A DNA stretch of 64,000 bases from assembly GCA_021784575.1 (NCBI GenBank), contig JAJYHX010000003.1, forward strand, positions 124,001 to 188,000, written 5' to 3'. A model generated the notes under the pieces. It made no database searches. It saw nothing but the letters and a program-made list of their open reading frames with translations, and was not told the DNA's origin. Every line of letters begins with the position of its first letter. Position 1 is the first letter of the stretch. The position numbers were made by a program, and so were the translations under genes. Below, piece by piece: positions 50,801 to 58,666 of the stretch. This stretch comes from Nitrospirota bacterium. Its GTDB lineage: Bacteria; Nitrospirota; JACRHJ01.

Positions 50801-52673
50801 ACAGCGCGTCGTTTACCGGTGCCTTCACGACCACCTTCACCTTCTTTATGTAGGCCGTAGCGCCGTCTTTGGGCGAGAGGATTTCGAGCGCCGGCGACAT
50901 ATGTTTTATCCGCTCCCTGAGGGGCTGCCCGGCCCGGGACTGGCCGGCCGGTTCCTTCGCGCCGCTTTGCGGCGGCTTCGGGCCGGCGCTTGTCTTGACC
51001 GGGCCGATGTTTCCCGTTACGGCAAAGTCCGCCTTGAAAAGACCGCCCGAAGGCATGTCCACGAACTGCGACGCGTCGTCCCCCATGAACCTGTTTGAAA
51101 GCGCCTCAAGCTTCGCGCCCCTCGGCAACGATGTCTCGTCAACGCGCAGGACGTGCGTCCCCGGCGTTACTCCGACTATCGAGAACTTCCCGTCCGTGCC
51201 GGTAACAACCCGCGTGCCGTCTTCCATGTATATCACCACGCCGGGTATGCCTCTCTCGCCCTTGTCCTGTATCCTGTTTTTGTTTTTGTCCTGGAATATT
51301 TTTCCGATGATTACTCCCCTGGACGTAAACACGCCGCCGTTTATAATCAGGCTGAACTGCGCCTTGTTGGACATGAGGACGCCGCCCGCCGTGGAACCCG
51401 CCGCAAACGCCGTGTTCACGGCATCGGTTCCCTCCCGGCTGTCCGGGCCTACGGACGCGCTGTAGGAGAGTGTGGCCGTCCCTCCGGCGGGAAGCGCGCC
51501 CGCGCCAAAGACAAGCGCCGCCCCCGAAATCGCCGGGTCCGGCGACTTCCTTCCGCTTACCGCAGCGGAGCCTTTCAGATAGTGCAGCCCGAGCGGCAAT
51601 AAATCGGTAACCGTGAGGGCCGAAACGTCCGTCTTCCCGGTATTCACGACGGTAACGACATACCGGACTATGTCGCCTATAGACGCGGAGTTCCTGTCCG
51701 CGGTCTTGGCGACCTGGAGGTAGCTCACGGGCGGGTCTGCGGGGATGTCGATGTTGAGCGGCTGCGTCCCCGTCTTAATCGTGAAACTGCCGCCGTAGGA
51801 ACCCGGAGCGACGACATTGTGTCCCGCCGGGAACTCCGCCGCCGGGACGGACGACGGGAATATATAGCCGCCGCCGGGAGATACCGCGACGTGATAACTG
51901 CCGGGGTTTATGTATTTGAAGCTGAACTGTCCGTCCGCGCCCGTAACGACCGGGTTCTGCTGCGCTATCGGAACCTGGGGAGGCTGTGGAAGCGCCGCCG
52001 GAGCGCCGGTGGAGTTGTCGATGAGTGTAACGGCAGCCCCGCCTATCGGCTGGCCGTCCGACGAGTCGAAGACCGTGCCGTACGGGTCCACGAGCGCGGT
52101 ATCGTCCACGCTGGACATCCGGCTCACCTGGTCTGTATATACGACCTTGAGCGCCGAATCGTCGTCGAGCGATAGGACGCTGTTGCCCGGCACGGGCGGG
52201 CCGCCGTTGGACGTTATGCTGCCCCGGTATATCCCGGTTCCCGCGCCGGTCTCGGCGAGGGTGACGGTAACGCTGTCGAATATGCCCGATGAACCCGCCC
52301 CGTCGTAGCTGTAAATCACGGCGGTGACGCTCCCTGTCGCACCGATGAGGCCCGTCTCGAGGTTATTGTCCGTAACCTGCACGTATATCGTATCTCCGAC
52401 ATTATACTGGTATACTTTGTTCCAGGACGAATCGCAGAACTGCACCTCTATGGGAAGGGGCGCGCTCACAACCGTATCGGCGGAGGCCGAAATCCGCGGC
52501 AGCGGGTTCCCGCCGCCGTTATTGAAGCTTGCATAGGCGGTGTTAGTGATCCGGGTGCCGGGCGCGGGGTCGGCGGCATATGCCTGCGGGAGAGCAAAAA
52601 GCGCCCCCAGTAGGCACAGGATTACCGCCGCCCCTGTCCGGAATCTCATCCGCATGTCACGCTGCGCGCCCAT
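47847..52673 (-). CDS. Large DUF11/SdrD B-like secreted protein with probable C-terminal outer-membrane beta-barrel
   Basis: Signal peptide; KTADRNSASIGDIVRYVVTVVNTGKTDVSALTVTDLLPLGLHYLKGS; IFQDKNKNRIQDKGERGIPGVVIYMEDGTRVVTGTDGKFSI; aromatic/amphipathic strand-rich C-terminal half. Confidence 0.85.
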   Translation of the reverse strand: MGAQRDMRMRFRTGAAVILCLLGALFALPQAYAADPAPGTRITNTAYASFNNGGGNPLPRISASADTVVSAPLPIEVQFCDSSWNKVYQYNVGDTIYVQVTDNNLETGLIGATGSVTAVIYSYDGAGSSGIFDSVTVTLAETGAGTGIYRGSITSNGGPPVPGNSVLSLDDDSALKVVYTDQVSRMSSVDDTALVDPYGTVFDSSDGQPIGGAAVTLIDNSTGAPAALPQPPQVPIAQQNPVVTGADGQFSFKYINPGSYHVAVSPGGGYIFPSSVPAAEFPAGHNVVAPGSYGGSFTIKTGTQPLNIDIPADPPVSYLQVAKTADRNSASIGDIVRYVVTVVNTGKTDVSALTVTDLLPLGLHYLKGSAAVSGRKSPDPAISGAALVFGAGALPAGGTATLSYSASVGPDSREGTDAVNTAFAAGSTAGGVLMSNKAQFSLIINGGVFTSRGVIIGKIFQDKNKNRIQDKGERGIPGVVIYMEDGTRVVTGTDGKFSIVGVTPGTHVLRVDETSLPRGAKLEALSNRFMGDDASQFVDMPSGGLFKADFAVTGNIGPVKTSAGPKPPQSGAKEPAGQSRAGQPLRERIKHMSPALEILSPKDGATAYIKKVKVVVKAPVNDALSLYVNGEEVKGHLGRTMKDQATGVAVYEFISVGVTPGEDNIIKAETKDASGKITAAAITLRASGRPAKIIVTPAKAEIPADGKTVTEFSVKILDEKGAVVGYPGTVTVLSPKGRILDRDMDKTEPGTQFEPADGSVKFHLKSPWRTGKDKITVSCNGVTAAVPVFFSPYLRRMIAVGDGEAAIGCGSTRNARDRTFASDNWLGSNFFLGGRGAFFAKGDIGWGTLLTAAYDSAKQKQDVGLFKTAVSNVESESQYPILGDDSKTGYEALSSDRLYLKAEKDKSSVTYGDFQTGLNQGGLAAYSRTFTGLVTDVDTKYFKMRSFASHTENEQVVDAIPGKGIAGYYFLSQAPIVVGSEMVVIETRDWRQPERVISRAPMTRWTDYTIDYEMGSILFRSPVPVRDDNFNPVYIIVSYENQGAEKHYVYGGRAAVDPFSWLETGFTGIVEQNGVSDNRMLGSDVTARLPFKTTVKGEWAQTDSLFNMDSIFTPKVGSAWSLKLFTNPIKNLKATAYYYNIGDFFQNPSATNYQAGKESYGADADYRITKDTEAYGKVFVEKDRLNHMHDDFASAGLKTAFLKMFKAGLDFQYQQSTEQFVPANLPTTRFPFDNSEEIPGRLTALKLFISAKPWKDVTVSADRTQDILRNRDNMTEAGVAYQYTQSTRLYIREQYLQLDNRSQARTVAGAESTIARNTVAFDEYRLVGGADGSRNEQSIGIRNRFDMGYGVTGNVSVEDLKTLSGQEKLAEPDAFASSLGLAYLEGKDIKATSRFEYRHATGDTSCLAELGCAYKMNSDFFLLASGRYFDDQGVSGSRILSRAAAGAAYRPAWTDIFNALAKFEYKYEKNPAALGLDGNAYIFSADGVLSPSSRTQITGKYACKYSAAGGISVFTDLVSLKAFYDLTNRVDIGGTARMFTDHHSASRLFGGAAEAGYRVIKNIWLSAGYSFDKFDSDLAQEDFRGCGPYLKLRVKMDEKSLKGLPGRL

Positions 52674-52694
52674 ACCGGCCTGCGTCCGGACGGC

Positions 52695-53999
52695 CTACTT
52701 TATCTGCACCTGGAACTCGAGTATCAATGTCCCGCCGGGCGCGATGGTCGCGGCGGTCGTGGATACCGTGTTCGTGCCGCTGTTGTAGGACGCGTTGCCG
52801 GTGGACAGGCTGCCGGACGGCCCCGCCTCCGCCGAGCCGGTCACATAAGTCGTGTTGGCCGGAACCGGGTCGGATATGACAACGCCGTCTGCCGGGCCTG
52901 CGGAAGCGCTGTTAGTCGCGGTGATGGTGTAGGTCAGGGTGGCTCCGGGCGCGGCGCTGGCCTTATCCACCACCTTGCTGAGAGAGAGCGCGGGCGCCGC
53001 CAGCGCGGGCGTTACGGCAACGAAGGGGCTTACTTTCGAACTCGTGTCGAACTGTATATTCGCCGTATTCGTGATGGGGCTGCCCTGGGTGTTCGCGTTG
53101 GCGGTAGCCTGGAATGTCAGCGTGTCGGTCGCGCCGGCGCCAAGCGTCCCGGCGTCGATGGTTATCGTGCCGCCGGCATAGGCCGTCGTGCTGCCGCCGC
53201 CCCACGGGGTCTCGGCCGTGGTGTCAGGCACGTTTGTTCCGTTTAAGTAGATAGTCCCGGCGACATATGTAACCCCCGCCGGGAGCGCGTCCGTTACCGT
53301 CACGCCGGTCGCGGCTATGTTGCCGGTATTGGGCACGGCTATGGTGTAGGTGAACGGAACGCCTATCGACGGAGTGGCCGTGGAGGCCGTCTTTGTGGAT
53401 GTCGAGAGGTTGTCCGCGTTGGCGGTGGTCGTGGCGATATCCGTGTCGGACGCGCCTGCCCCGCCCTTGCACGTCGCTACGGCGTTAGTCACTTCCGTGG
53501 TCCCGCTCGGCGCGCCGGCCGGGATCGAAACCACCATATAAACAGTCGTGGACGCATTCTGGTTGACGCTTCCAGTAGTAAGGGTGTTGGTCGCGCCGCT
53601 CCCGTTGGACTGTGTGCTGAACTGCACGGATGACGGCGTCCAGCTGGCCGTGTTCGTGTTGTTCGAGGTAAGCGCGAAGGTATCCGGGCCGTTGCCGTTA
53701 TTGTAAACGGTAACGGTGTAGATAACGCTCGTGCCGTCCACGCCAGGCTTGGCGTCCGTCCCCGGCACGACCGTTACCCCGTATACCTGCGTTACCGTTG
53801 TTGTAACGGTATTGGAGTTTACAGCCGACTGCGCCACGCCGTTCGCGTTATTGTAGTTTACCGTCGCCTGGTTGCTGATGGACGTCCCGGCGGGCGTGTA
53901 GGTGTTGTCCGTGAAGGACGTCTGTCCCGCCATCGCAACCGATGCGATAAGCATCATTGCGGATAGTGTTAATAAAACCTGCAGGGTTAGTCTTGTCAT
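52695..53999 (-). CDS. DUF11 domain secreted protein
   Basis: Signal peptide; IGVPFTYTIAVPNTGNIAATGVTVTDALPAGVTYVAGTIYLNG; second DUF11 repeat. Confidence 0.88.
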   Translation of the reverse strand: MTRLTLQVLLTLSAMMLIASVAMAGQTSFTDNTYTPAGTSISNQATVNYNNANGVAQSAVNSNTVTTTVTQVYGVTVVPGTDAKPGVDGTSVIYTVTVYNNGNGPDTFALTSNNTNTASWTPSSVQFSTQSNGSGATNTLTTGSVNQNASTTVYMVVSIPAGAPSGTTEVTNAVATCKGGAGASDTDIATTTANADNLSTSTKTASTATPSIGVPFTYTIAVPNTGNIAATGVTVTDALPAGVTYVAGTIYLNGTNVPDTTAETPWGGGSTTAYAGGTITIDAGTLGAGATDTLTFQATANANTQGSPITNTANIQFDTSSKVSPFVAVTPALAAPALSLSKVVDKASAAPGATLTYTITATNSASAGPADGVVISDPVPANTTYVTGSAEAGPSGSLSTGNASYNSGTNTVSTTAATIAPGGTLILEFQVQIK

Positions 54000-54103
54000 C
54001 TTAAAGCTCCTTTCATGGTTCATAGAACTGCGTTACCGATACAAACCGCTATAAAAAAGTTTTGCCCGCATCTCACCTCCATTTCTTTTTTTTAAAAGTG
54101 TCG

Positions 54104-54616
54104 TTATTTAACTCTTGCCTTGAAACTCACGCTGCCGGACCTCCCGGGCAGGATATTCCTTATCGTCCACTTTATGTTCGTATACATCCGCGGGGGCGCG
54201 GCCTTTCTTGCGCCGTCCACGGTCAGCGTCGGGGCCTTGTGAAATGTCTTGCCTCCGTCTACGCTGAACGAAACGACCGCATCGGCGCCCTTCGCGCTTC
54301 CGCCCATATAGGCCATCCCATGCGGCACCGGGTCCGAGATTACAGCATCCGTCGCCTCGGAATCCCCGTAGTTGGCGCAGGCTATCGTGTATAAGATCAC
54401 GTCGCCCTTCGTCGTCAGCTCCGCCGGCGCCAGGACTATGGTCTCCTTGCCGTTCCTTACGACCTTCACCTCCTTTTCGGCCTTAATCTTCAGTGTCAGC
54501 TTCGGGGCCTGCGCCATCGCTGAGGCCGCAAACGCCGCCACTGCAAAGACCGAGACCGCCATGACAAAAAACCTTCCTGCAAACCTCCCGTTCATACCTT
54601 TACCTCCTGTCTTCAT
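54104..54616 (-). CDS. Short DUF11-like secreted protein
   Basis: Signal peptide; LTTKGDVILYTIACANYGDSEATDAVISDPVPHGMAYMGGSAKGAD. Confidence 0.8.
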   Translation of the reverse strand: MKTGGKGMNGRFAGRFFVMAVSVFAVAAFAASAMAQAPKLTLKIKAEKEVKVVRNGKETIVLAPAELTTKGDVILYTIACANYGDSEATDAVISDPVPHGMAYMGGSAKGADAVVSFSVDGGKTFHKAPTLTVDGARKAAPPRMYTNIKWTIRNILPGRSGSVSFKARVK

Positions 54617-54622
54617 GGTTAA

Positions 54623-56455
54623 TCAATTAACCGTCGTCTTATAGCCAAGCGTCCCGCCAGCGCCTGCCGCCAGCGGCGAGAGAGTCCATTTGACACCCGT
54701 TACAGGGGCCGCGTCGGAGCCGTTCCATGTAACCCCTCCGTCGTGGCTGTATTGAATCGTCGTGCCGGCGCCCTGCGCGCTGCCCGTTACGTAAGTCGTG
54801 CCGGCGGGGACGTTGTCGAGGAATACGAGCGTATATGCGGGCGCGTCCCCGATGTTCTGGTATGTTATCGTGTAGGTAATCGCGGCTCCGGGCGGCGCGG
54901 AAGACTTGTCCGCGCTCTTGCTCAGGCTTATTATCGGGCTTAGAACAAGGAGCGATGCCGTATTACCCGTCGAGACCGGGCCGAAGTTCGTCCCGGCTGC
55001 CGTGGCCCTGTTCGTGAACGTCCCGCGAGTGTTAGGCGTTATGGCCTGGAAGCTTAAGGTCTCCGTCCCGCCGACGGCGAGCGTCCAGGCGCCGGACCAT
55101 GTGAGCGTCTGTCCGGATATCGCCGGGTCGGAAGCCGTAAGGCCGGCGGTCGAGCCGGGCTTGTACGTGAACCCCGCCGGGAGCGTGTCCGTGAGGGTCG
55201 TCATCGCGCCGGGCAGGGTCCCGGCGGGAGTCGCGGGGTTCGTCAGTGTAATGGTGTATGTAACTGGGGATGCGGCGATTGTCTGCGCCGGAGAGACCGT
55301 CTTCGTAATGCCCGCGTTCGGCGAGCTGACAGTAAAGCTGTCGTAGTAGTTGGATACCCCCGTGACGGGGTCTACGACGTTTATCCTGTAGACGCCGGGC
55401 GTCCAGGATATCGGTATCGTAAGGAGCGAGGCGCCGGGCGCCTCTCCGCTCCCGTTCGTGGTAATCGTCCCGCTCCAGAGCTTTGTCGCGCCGGCCGGGT
55501 CATACACCTGCACGGTAAGGGCCGCGTTCCAGGGAAAGCCGTAGGCGTTGACAGTAAGCGTATCGCCGCCGTGCCATGTGCCGCCGCTGCCGGGCGGGTT
55601 GGTGTCCCTCGTGTCGAACAGGAACCCGTTCACGCCGGGGTTCCCGAAGGTGAAGAGCGCGGTCTCCGTGAAGTCCAGGGCGGACCTGCCCGAAACGGGG
55701 TCTATGAAGTAGTCCTTGTTTATGGTGTTCGGCTCCGTGGAGGTGCCGCAGAATGCCCGTACCGGGGTATTGAGCGTGATGGGCGCGTTTGCGCCGAGAT
55801 ACGGAGAGCCGGCCTCGAACCACGAAAACGGCACCGTGATGTCAACGGTGAAGATATCCGCGCCGGTCGTCTGGTTTACCGCGCCAGTGTCCGTAACGGT
55901 CATGTAGCCAGTGCTGTCCGTCCAGGTCGTCCCGGCGCCGCCCGTCCCGTTCTCGGTAATGGCGCCCAGGAGGACGTTGAGGGGATTGTCGGCCGAGGCG
56001 GATGTCCCGTTGAAGATCATCAGCGTGCCGGGGGTGCCGGTCTTGCCTATCTGTATGCACCAGTTCTGCACGGAGGCTGAGGTCGGAGCCAGCGCGTCGG
56101 ATGTGTCGAGGAACACGGCCACGCCGGTATTGTTGTTCACCTCCCACACGCCCTGGCTGTTCTGGCTTAAGGGGTTGTTGTTCAGGAGAATGCGGAAATA
56201 GACGTTCCCGGTGGTTGTCCCGTCGCTCCCGACGTTGGCGGAGGCCCATGTCCCGTAGCCGCCAGTGGGGCCGTCGGAGGATATGTCCTGGTAATCCTTT
56301 AAGCTGTTTTCGCCGTTGTCGTCGTATATCGGGTTCCAGTTGTCGGCGCGGTTTATCGTCGCCCAGTTTGCGAATACGGCAAGGGCCGTATGCGGCAGCA
56401 CGGAGAGAACGGCCAGCAGGCATAAGCCGGAGATAACCAGACCTTTCGGCTTCAT
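54623..56455 (-). CDS. DUF11 domain secreted protein with large N-terminal domain
   Basis: Signal peptide; SLSKSADKSSAPPGAAITYTITYQNIGDAPAYTLVFLDNVPAGTTYVTGSAQG. Confidence 0.88.
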   Translation of the reverse strand: MKPKGLVISGLCLLAVLSVLPHTALAVFANWATINRADNWNPIYDDNGENSLKDYQDISSDGPTGGYGTWASANVGSDGTTTGNVYFRILLNNNPLSQNSQGVWEVNNNTGVAVFLDTSDALAPTSASVQNWCIQIGKTGTPGTLMIFNGTSASADNPLNVLLGAITENGTGGAGTTWTDSTGYMTVTDTGAVNQTTGADIFTVDITVPFSWFEAGSPYLGANAPITLNTPVRAFCGTSTEPNTINKDYFIDPVSGRSALDFTETALFTFGNPGVNGFLFDTRDTNPPGSGGTWHGGDTLTVNAYGFPWNAALTVQVYDPAGATKLWSGTITTNGSGEAPGASLLTIPISWTPGVYRINVVDPVTGVSNYYDSFTVSSPNAGITKTVSPAQTIAASPVTYTITLTNPATPAGTLPGAMTTLTDTLPAGFTYKPGSTAGLTASDPAISGQTLTWSGAWTLAVGGTETLSFQAITPNTRGTFTNRATAAGTNFGPVSTGNTASLLVLSPIISLSKSADKSSAPPGAAITYTITYQNIGDAPAYTLVFLDNVPAGTTYVTGSAQGAGTTIQYSHDGGVTWNGSDAAPVTGVKWTLSPLAAGAGGTLGYKTTVN

Positions 56456-56470
56456 ATCTTAACTCTCTGT

Positions 56471-56692
56471 TCAGGCGTTAAAACCGAACCGCCTGAACTG
56501 GTCGTCCAGCCAGAAATTCTCGACCTGCTCAAGCTTCTTCATGTCCATGGAGGACACAATCCGGCGCTCCATGTCCGTCAGGTCGTACCCCTCCTCGAAA
56601 CAGGCGACGTCAAGTTCGCGTCCGGCCCTTTCGCGGAAACGGGCATCGGTAATCAGCCGCCCTATCAACTGTTCCACGGCTTTCTGTGACAT
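56471..56692 (-). CDS. Small NHLP-clan/Os1348-like protein
   Basis: MSQKAVEQLIGRLITDARFRERAGRELDVACFEEGYDLTDMERRIVSSMD resembles NHLP/Os1348 leader-type proteins; no obvious core peptide. Confidence 0.6.
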   Translation of the reverse strand: MSQKAVEQLIGRLITDARFRERAGRELDVACFEEGYDLTDMERRIVSSMDMKKLEQVENFWLDDQFRRFGFNA

Positions 56693-56744
56693 TGGTTTCT
56701 TCCTTTCAAAAGAGCGGTCATCGCTTCAATTTAGCCGGAAATAT

Positions 56745-56760
56745 TGCAAAGGACGTGCCA
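56745..56760 (-). promoter_or_regulatory. Sigma-54 (-24/-12) promoter
   Basis: Minus strand TGGCACGTCCTTTGCA matches TGGCACG-N4-TTGCW exactly. Confidence 0.88.
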
Positions 56761-56815
56761 TGCAAAATAACCCAATAAATTAAATATGTTATGTGTAAAT
56801 TAACTAATTTTGTCA

Positions 56816-56832
56816 TGGCCCAATAAGGGCCA
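56816..56832. promoter_or_regulatory. Candidate enhancer palindrome (UAS 1)
   Basis: TGGCCC-AATAA-GGGCCA. Confidence 0.5.
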
Positions 56833-56941
56833 AGTTAAAGCGATTTACTCAGGATTAGCAAAACCGAGGCGTGGATATTTGCAGATATTTTCTTTTAGAA
56901 TCAGGGAGTTAGGTAAAGGTGGGGGATTTTGCGGAAGGCTC

Positions 56942-56958
56942 CGGCCCAATTTGGGCCG
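56942..56958. promoter_or_regulatory. Candidate enhancer palindrome (UAS 2)
   Basis: CGGCCCAA-T-TTGGGCCG perfect inverted repeat, no T-tract. Confidence 0.5.
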
Positions 56959-56975
56959 AGGTTAGCCCAAAAGGG

Positions 56976-58349
56976 TTATTCTTTTTCCGCCGCAGAGAGT
57001 TTCTTCCTGTTGAACATCTTCCGGTTGATTTTAAGGCGCTGTGCGGCGAGGGTCTTGTTGCCGCCGCAACACTTCAATGTCTCCTCCAGGACACTGTTCA
57101 CAACGGCATCGAGCGAGAAGTTCCCGTCGTCGAATTTAAGCTGTATGCCCGCGCCGCAGACGGAGAGCGCATCGGGGTTCCTGTTTATCACCAGGTGTTC
57201 CGGGCGGATAAGTTCGTCGTTTACGAGAATGGCGGCCCGCTCCAGGCAGTTCCGGAGCTCGCGCACGTTCCCCGGCCAGTCGTACGCCATAAGCGCCTCT
57301 ATGGCCTTGTGGGATATTCCGGGAAGCGGTTTGCCGAGATGGTGCCGGAAAATGGGAAGGAAGTAATCGACAAAAAGCATGATGTCTTCCTTGCGCTCCC
57401 GGAGCGGCGGTATGACAATCGGGAAGACGTTCAGGCGGTGGAACAGGTCTTCCCTGAATTTTTCCCGCCGGACGAGTTCCTTCAAGTCCCGGTGCGTCGC
57501 CGCAATTACGCGGAAATTTACCGGCAGCTCCCTGTCCGAACCGATCTTGTAATAAGTCCTCTCCTCAAGCACCCGGAGTAGCTTGGCCTGGAGCGGAAGC
57601 GGCATGTCGCCGATTTCGTCGAACAGCAGCGTGCCGCCCGAAGCCAGCGAGAACTTGCCCACCCTGTCCCTGTCGGCGCCGGTGAAGGCCCCCTTGACAT
57701 GGCCGAAAAGCTCGCTTTCGAGGAGCGTATCCGGGACGGACGCGCAGTTGACCCCGACGAAATTGGACGGCAGGCCCCCGCTCACGAAATGAACGGCCCT
57801 TGCCAGCACCTCCTTGCCCACGCCGCTTTCCCCAAGTATGAGGACCGTCGTCTGCGGCAGCGCAGTGACTCTTTCGGCAAGGACAAGCGCCTGGCGCATC
57901 CTGGGAGACTGGGTGGTGATGGTCTGGAAACTGTATTTCGAGGCGAGGTGTTTTCTGAACCCGGAGTTCTCTCTTGCCAGGCAGCCGTAGTCGAGCGCCC
58001 GTTTTATTACCATCGTCAGCTCGTACTGCGGGGAGGTCTTCTCAAGGTAATCGAACGCGCCGCTCTTCATCGCCGTAACGGCCGTATCTATGCCGCCCTG
58101 GGCGGTAAGGATAATAAACGGCGTGTTGTCGCCCCTGCCCCGCAGGAAACGCAGAAACCCGATTCCGTCCATCCCCGGCATTACCAGGTCCGAGACGATA
58201 AGCTCGAAGTCCTCGTCATCGAGTAACTTGATGGCCTCTTCGGCGGATTCCGCTACGGAAACCTCATAACCCATGCCGCCCATTATATCCTTCAACATCC
58301 GGGCGCAACTGTCGCTGTCTTCCACAACCAGAATGCGTTCGTTCGACAT
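56976..58349 (-). CDS. NtrC-family sigma-54-dependent response regulator
   Basis: REC domain ([12 protein letters not shown]...[11 protein letters not shown]), [42 protein letters not shown], Fis-like C-terminus. Confidence 0.96.
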   Translation of the reverse strand: MSNERILVVEDSDSCARMLKDIMGGMGYEVSVAESAEEAIKLLDDEDFELIVSDLVMPGMDGIGFLRFLRGRGDNTPFIILTAQGGIDTAVTAMKSGAFDYLEKTSPQYELTMVIKRALDYGCLARENSGFRKHLASKYSFQTITTQSPRMRQALVLAERVTALPQTTVLILGESGVGKEVLARAVHFVSGGLPSNFVGVNCASVPDTLLESELFGHVKGAFTGADRDRVGKFSLASGGTLLFDEIGDMPLPLQAKLLRVLEERTYYKIGSDRELPVNFRVIAATHRDLKELVRREKFREDLFHRLNVFPIVIPPLRERKEDIMLFVDYFLPIFRHHLGKPLPGISHKAIEALMAYDWPGNVRELRNCLERAAILVNDELIRPEHLVINRNPDALSVCGAGIQLKFDDGNFSLDAVVNSVLEETLKCCGGNKTLAAQRLKINRKMFNRKKLSAAEKE

Positions 58350-58533
58350 GATAAACGCTCGCTTTGATTCACCTGCTCGAGTTCTATTCTAATTTCTTAC
58401 AGCAAAACGGTCAAGAATAAAAAAATTCCATTTCCTAAACCAATCATAATACCTGTGCGCAAAATTTACAAATCATAATAATCAATAATCTTATTAGCGA
58501 TAGCTATCGGGGCTGATGAAAACTCATTAATAC

Positions 58534-58665
58534 TTGCAGGGGCGCAATTCACTGCGCCCGGCATTTGCGCGTCGCCCACGGCGCTCGCCATTCCCGCCCC
58601 GGCTTTATACGTACCGGGGCAGGCTCCGGCGGGAATCCAGGAATTTGCCTGTCATTCTCCGGCGG
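58534..58665. repeat. Partial copy of dispersed repeat modules
   Basis: GGGGCGCAATTCACTGCGCCCGG and CCATTCCCGCCCCGGCTTTATACGTACCGGGGCAGGCTCCG shared with copies A and C. Confidence 0.65.
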
Positions 58666-58666
58666 A

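Noticed and set aside
48477-51098. 873-aa plus-strand ORF
   Set aside because: Antisense to the 1608-aa DUF11/barrel gene; Arg/Val/Leu-rich composition typical of a high-GC shadow frame.
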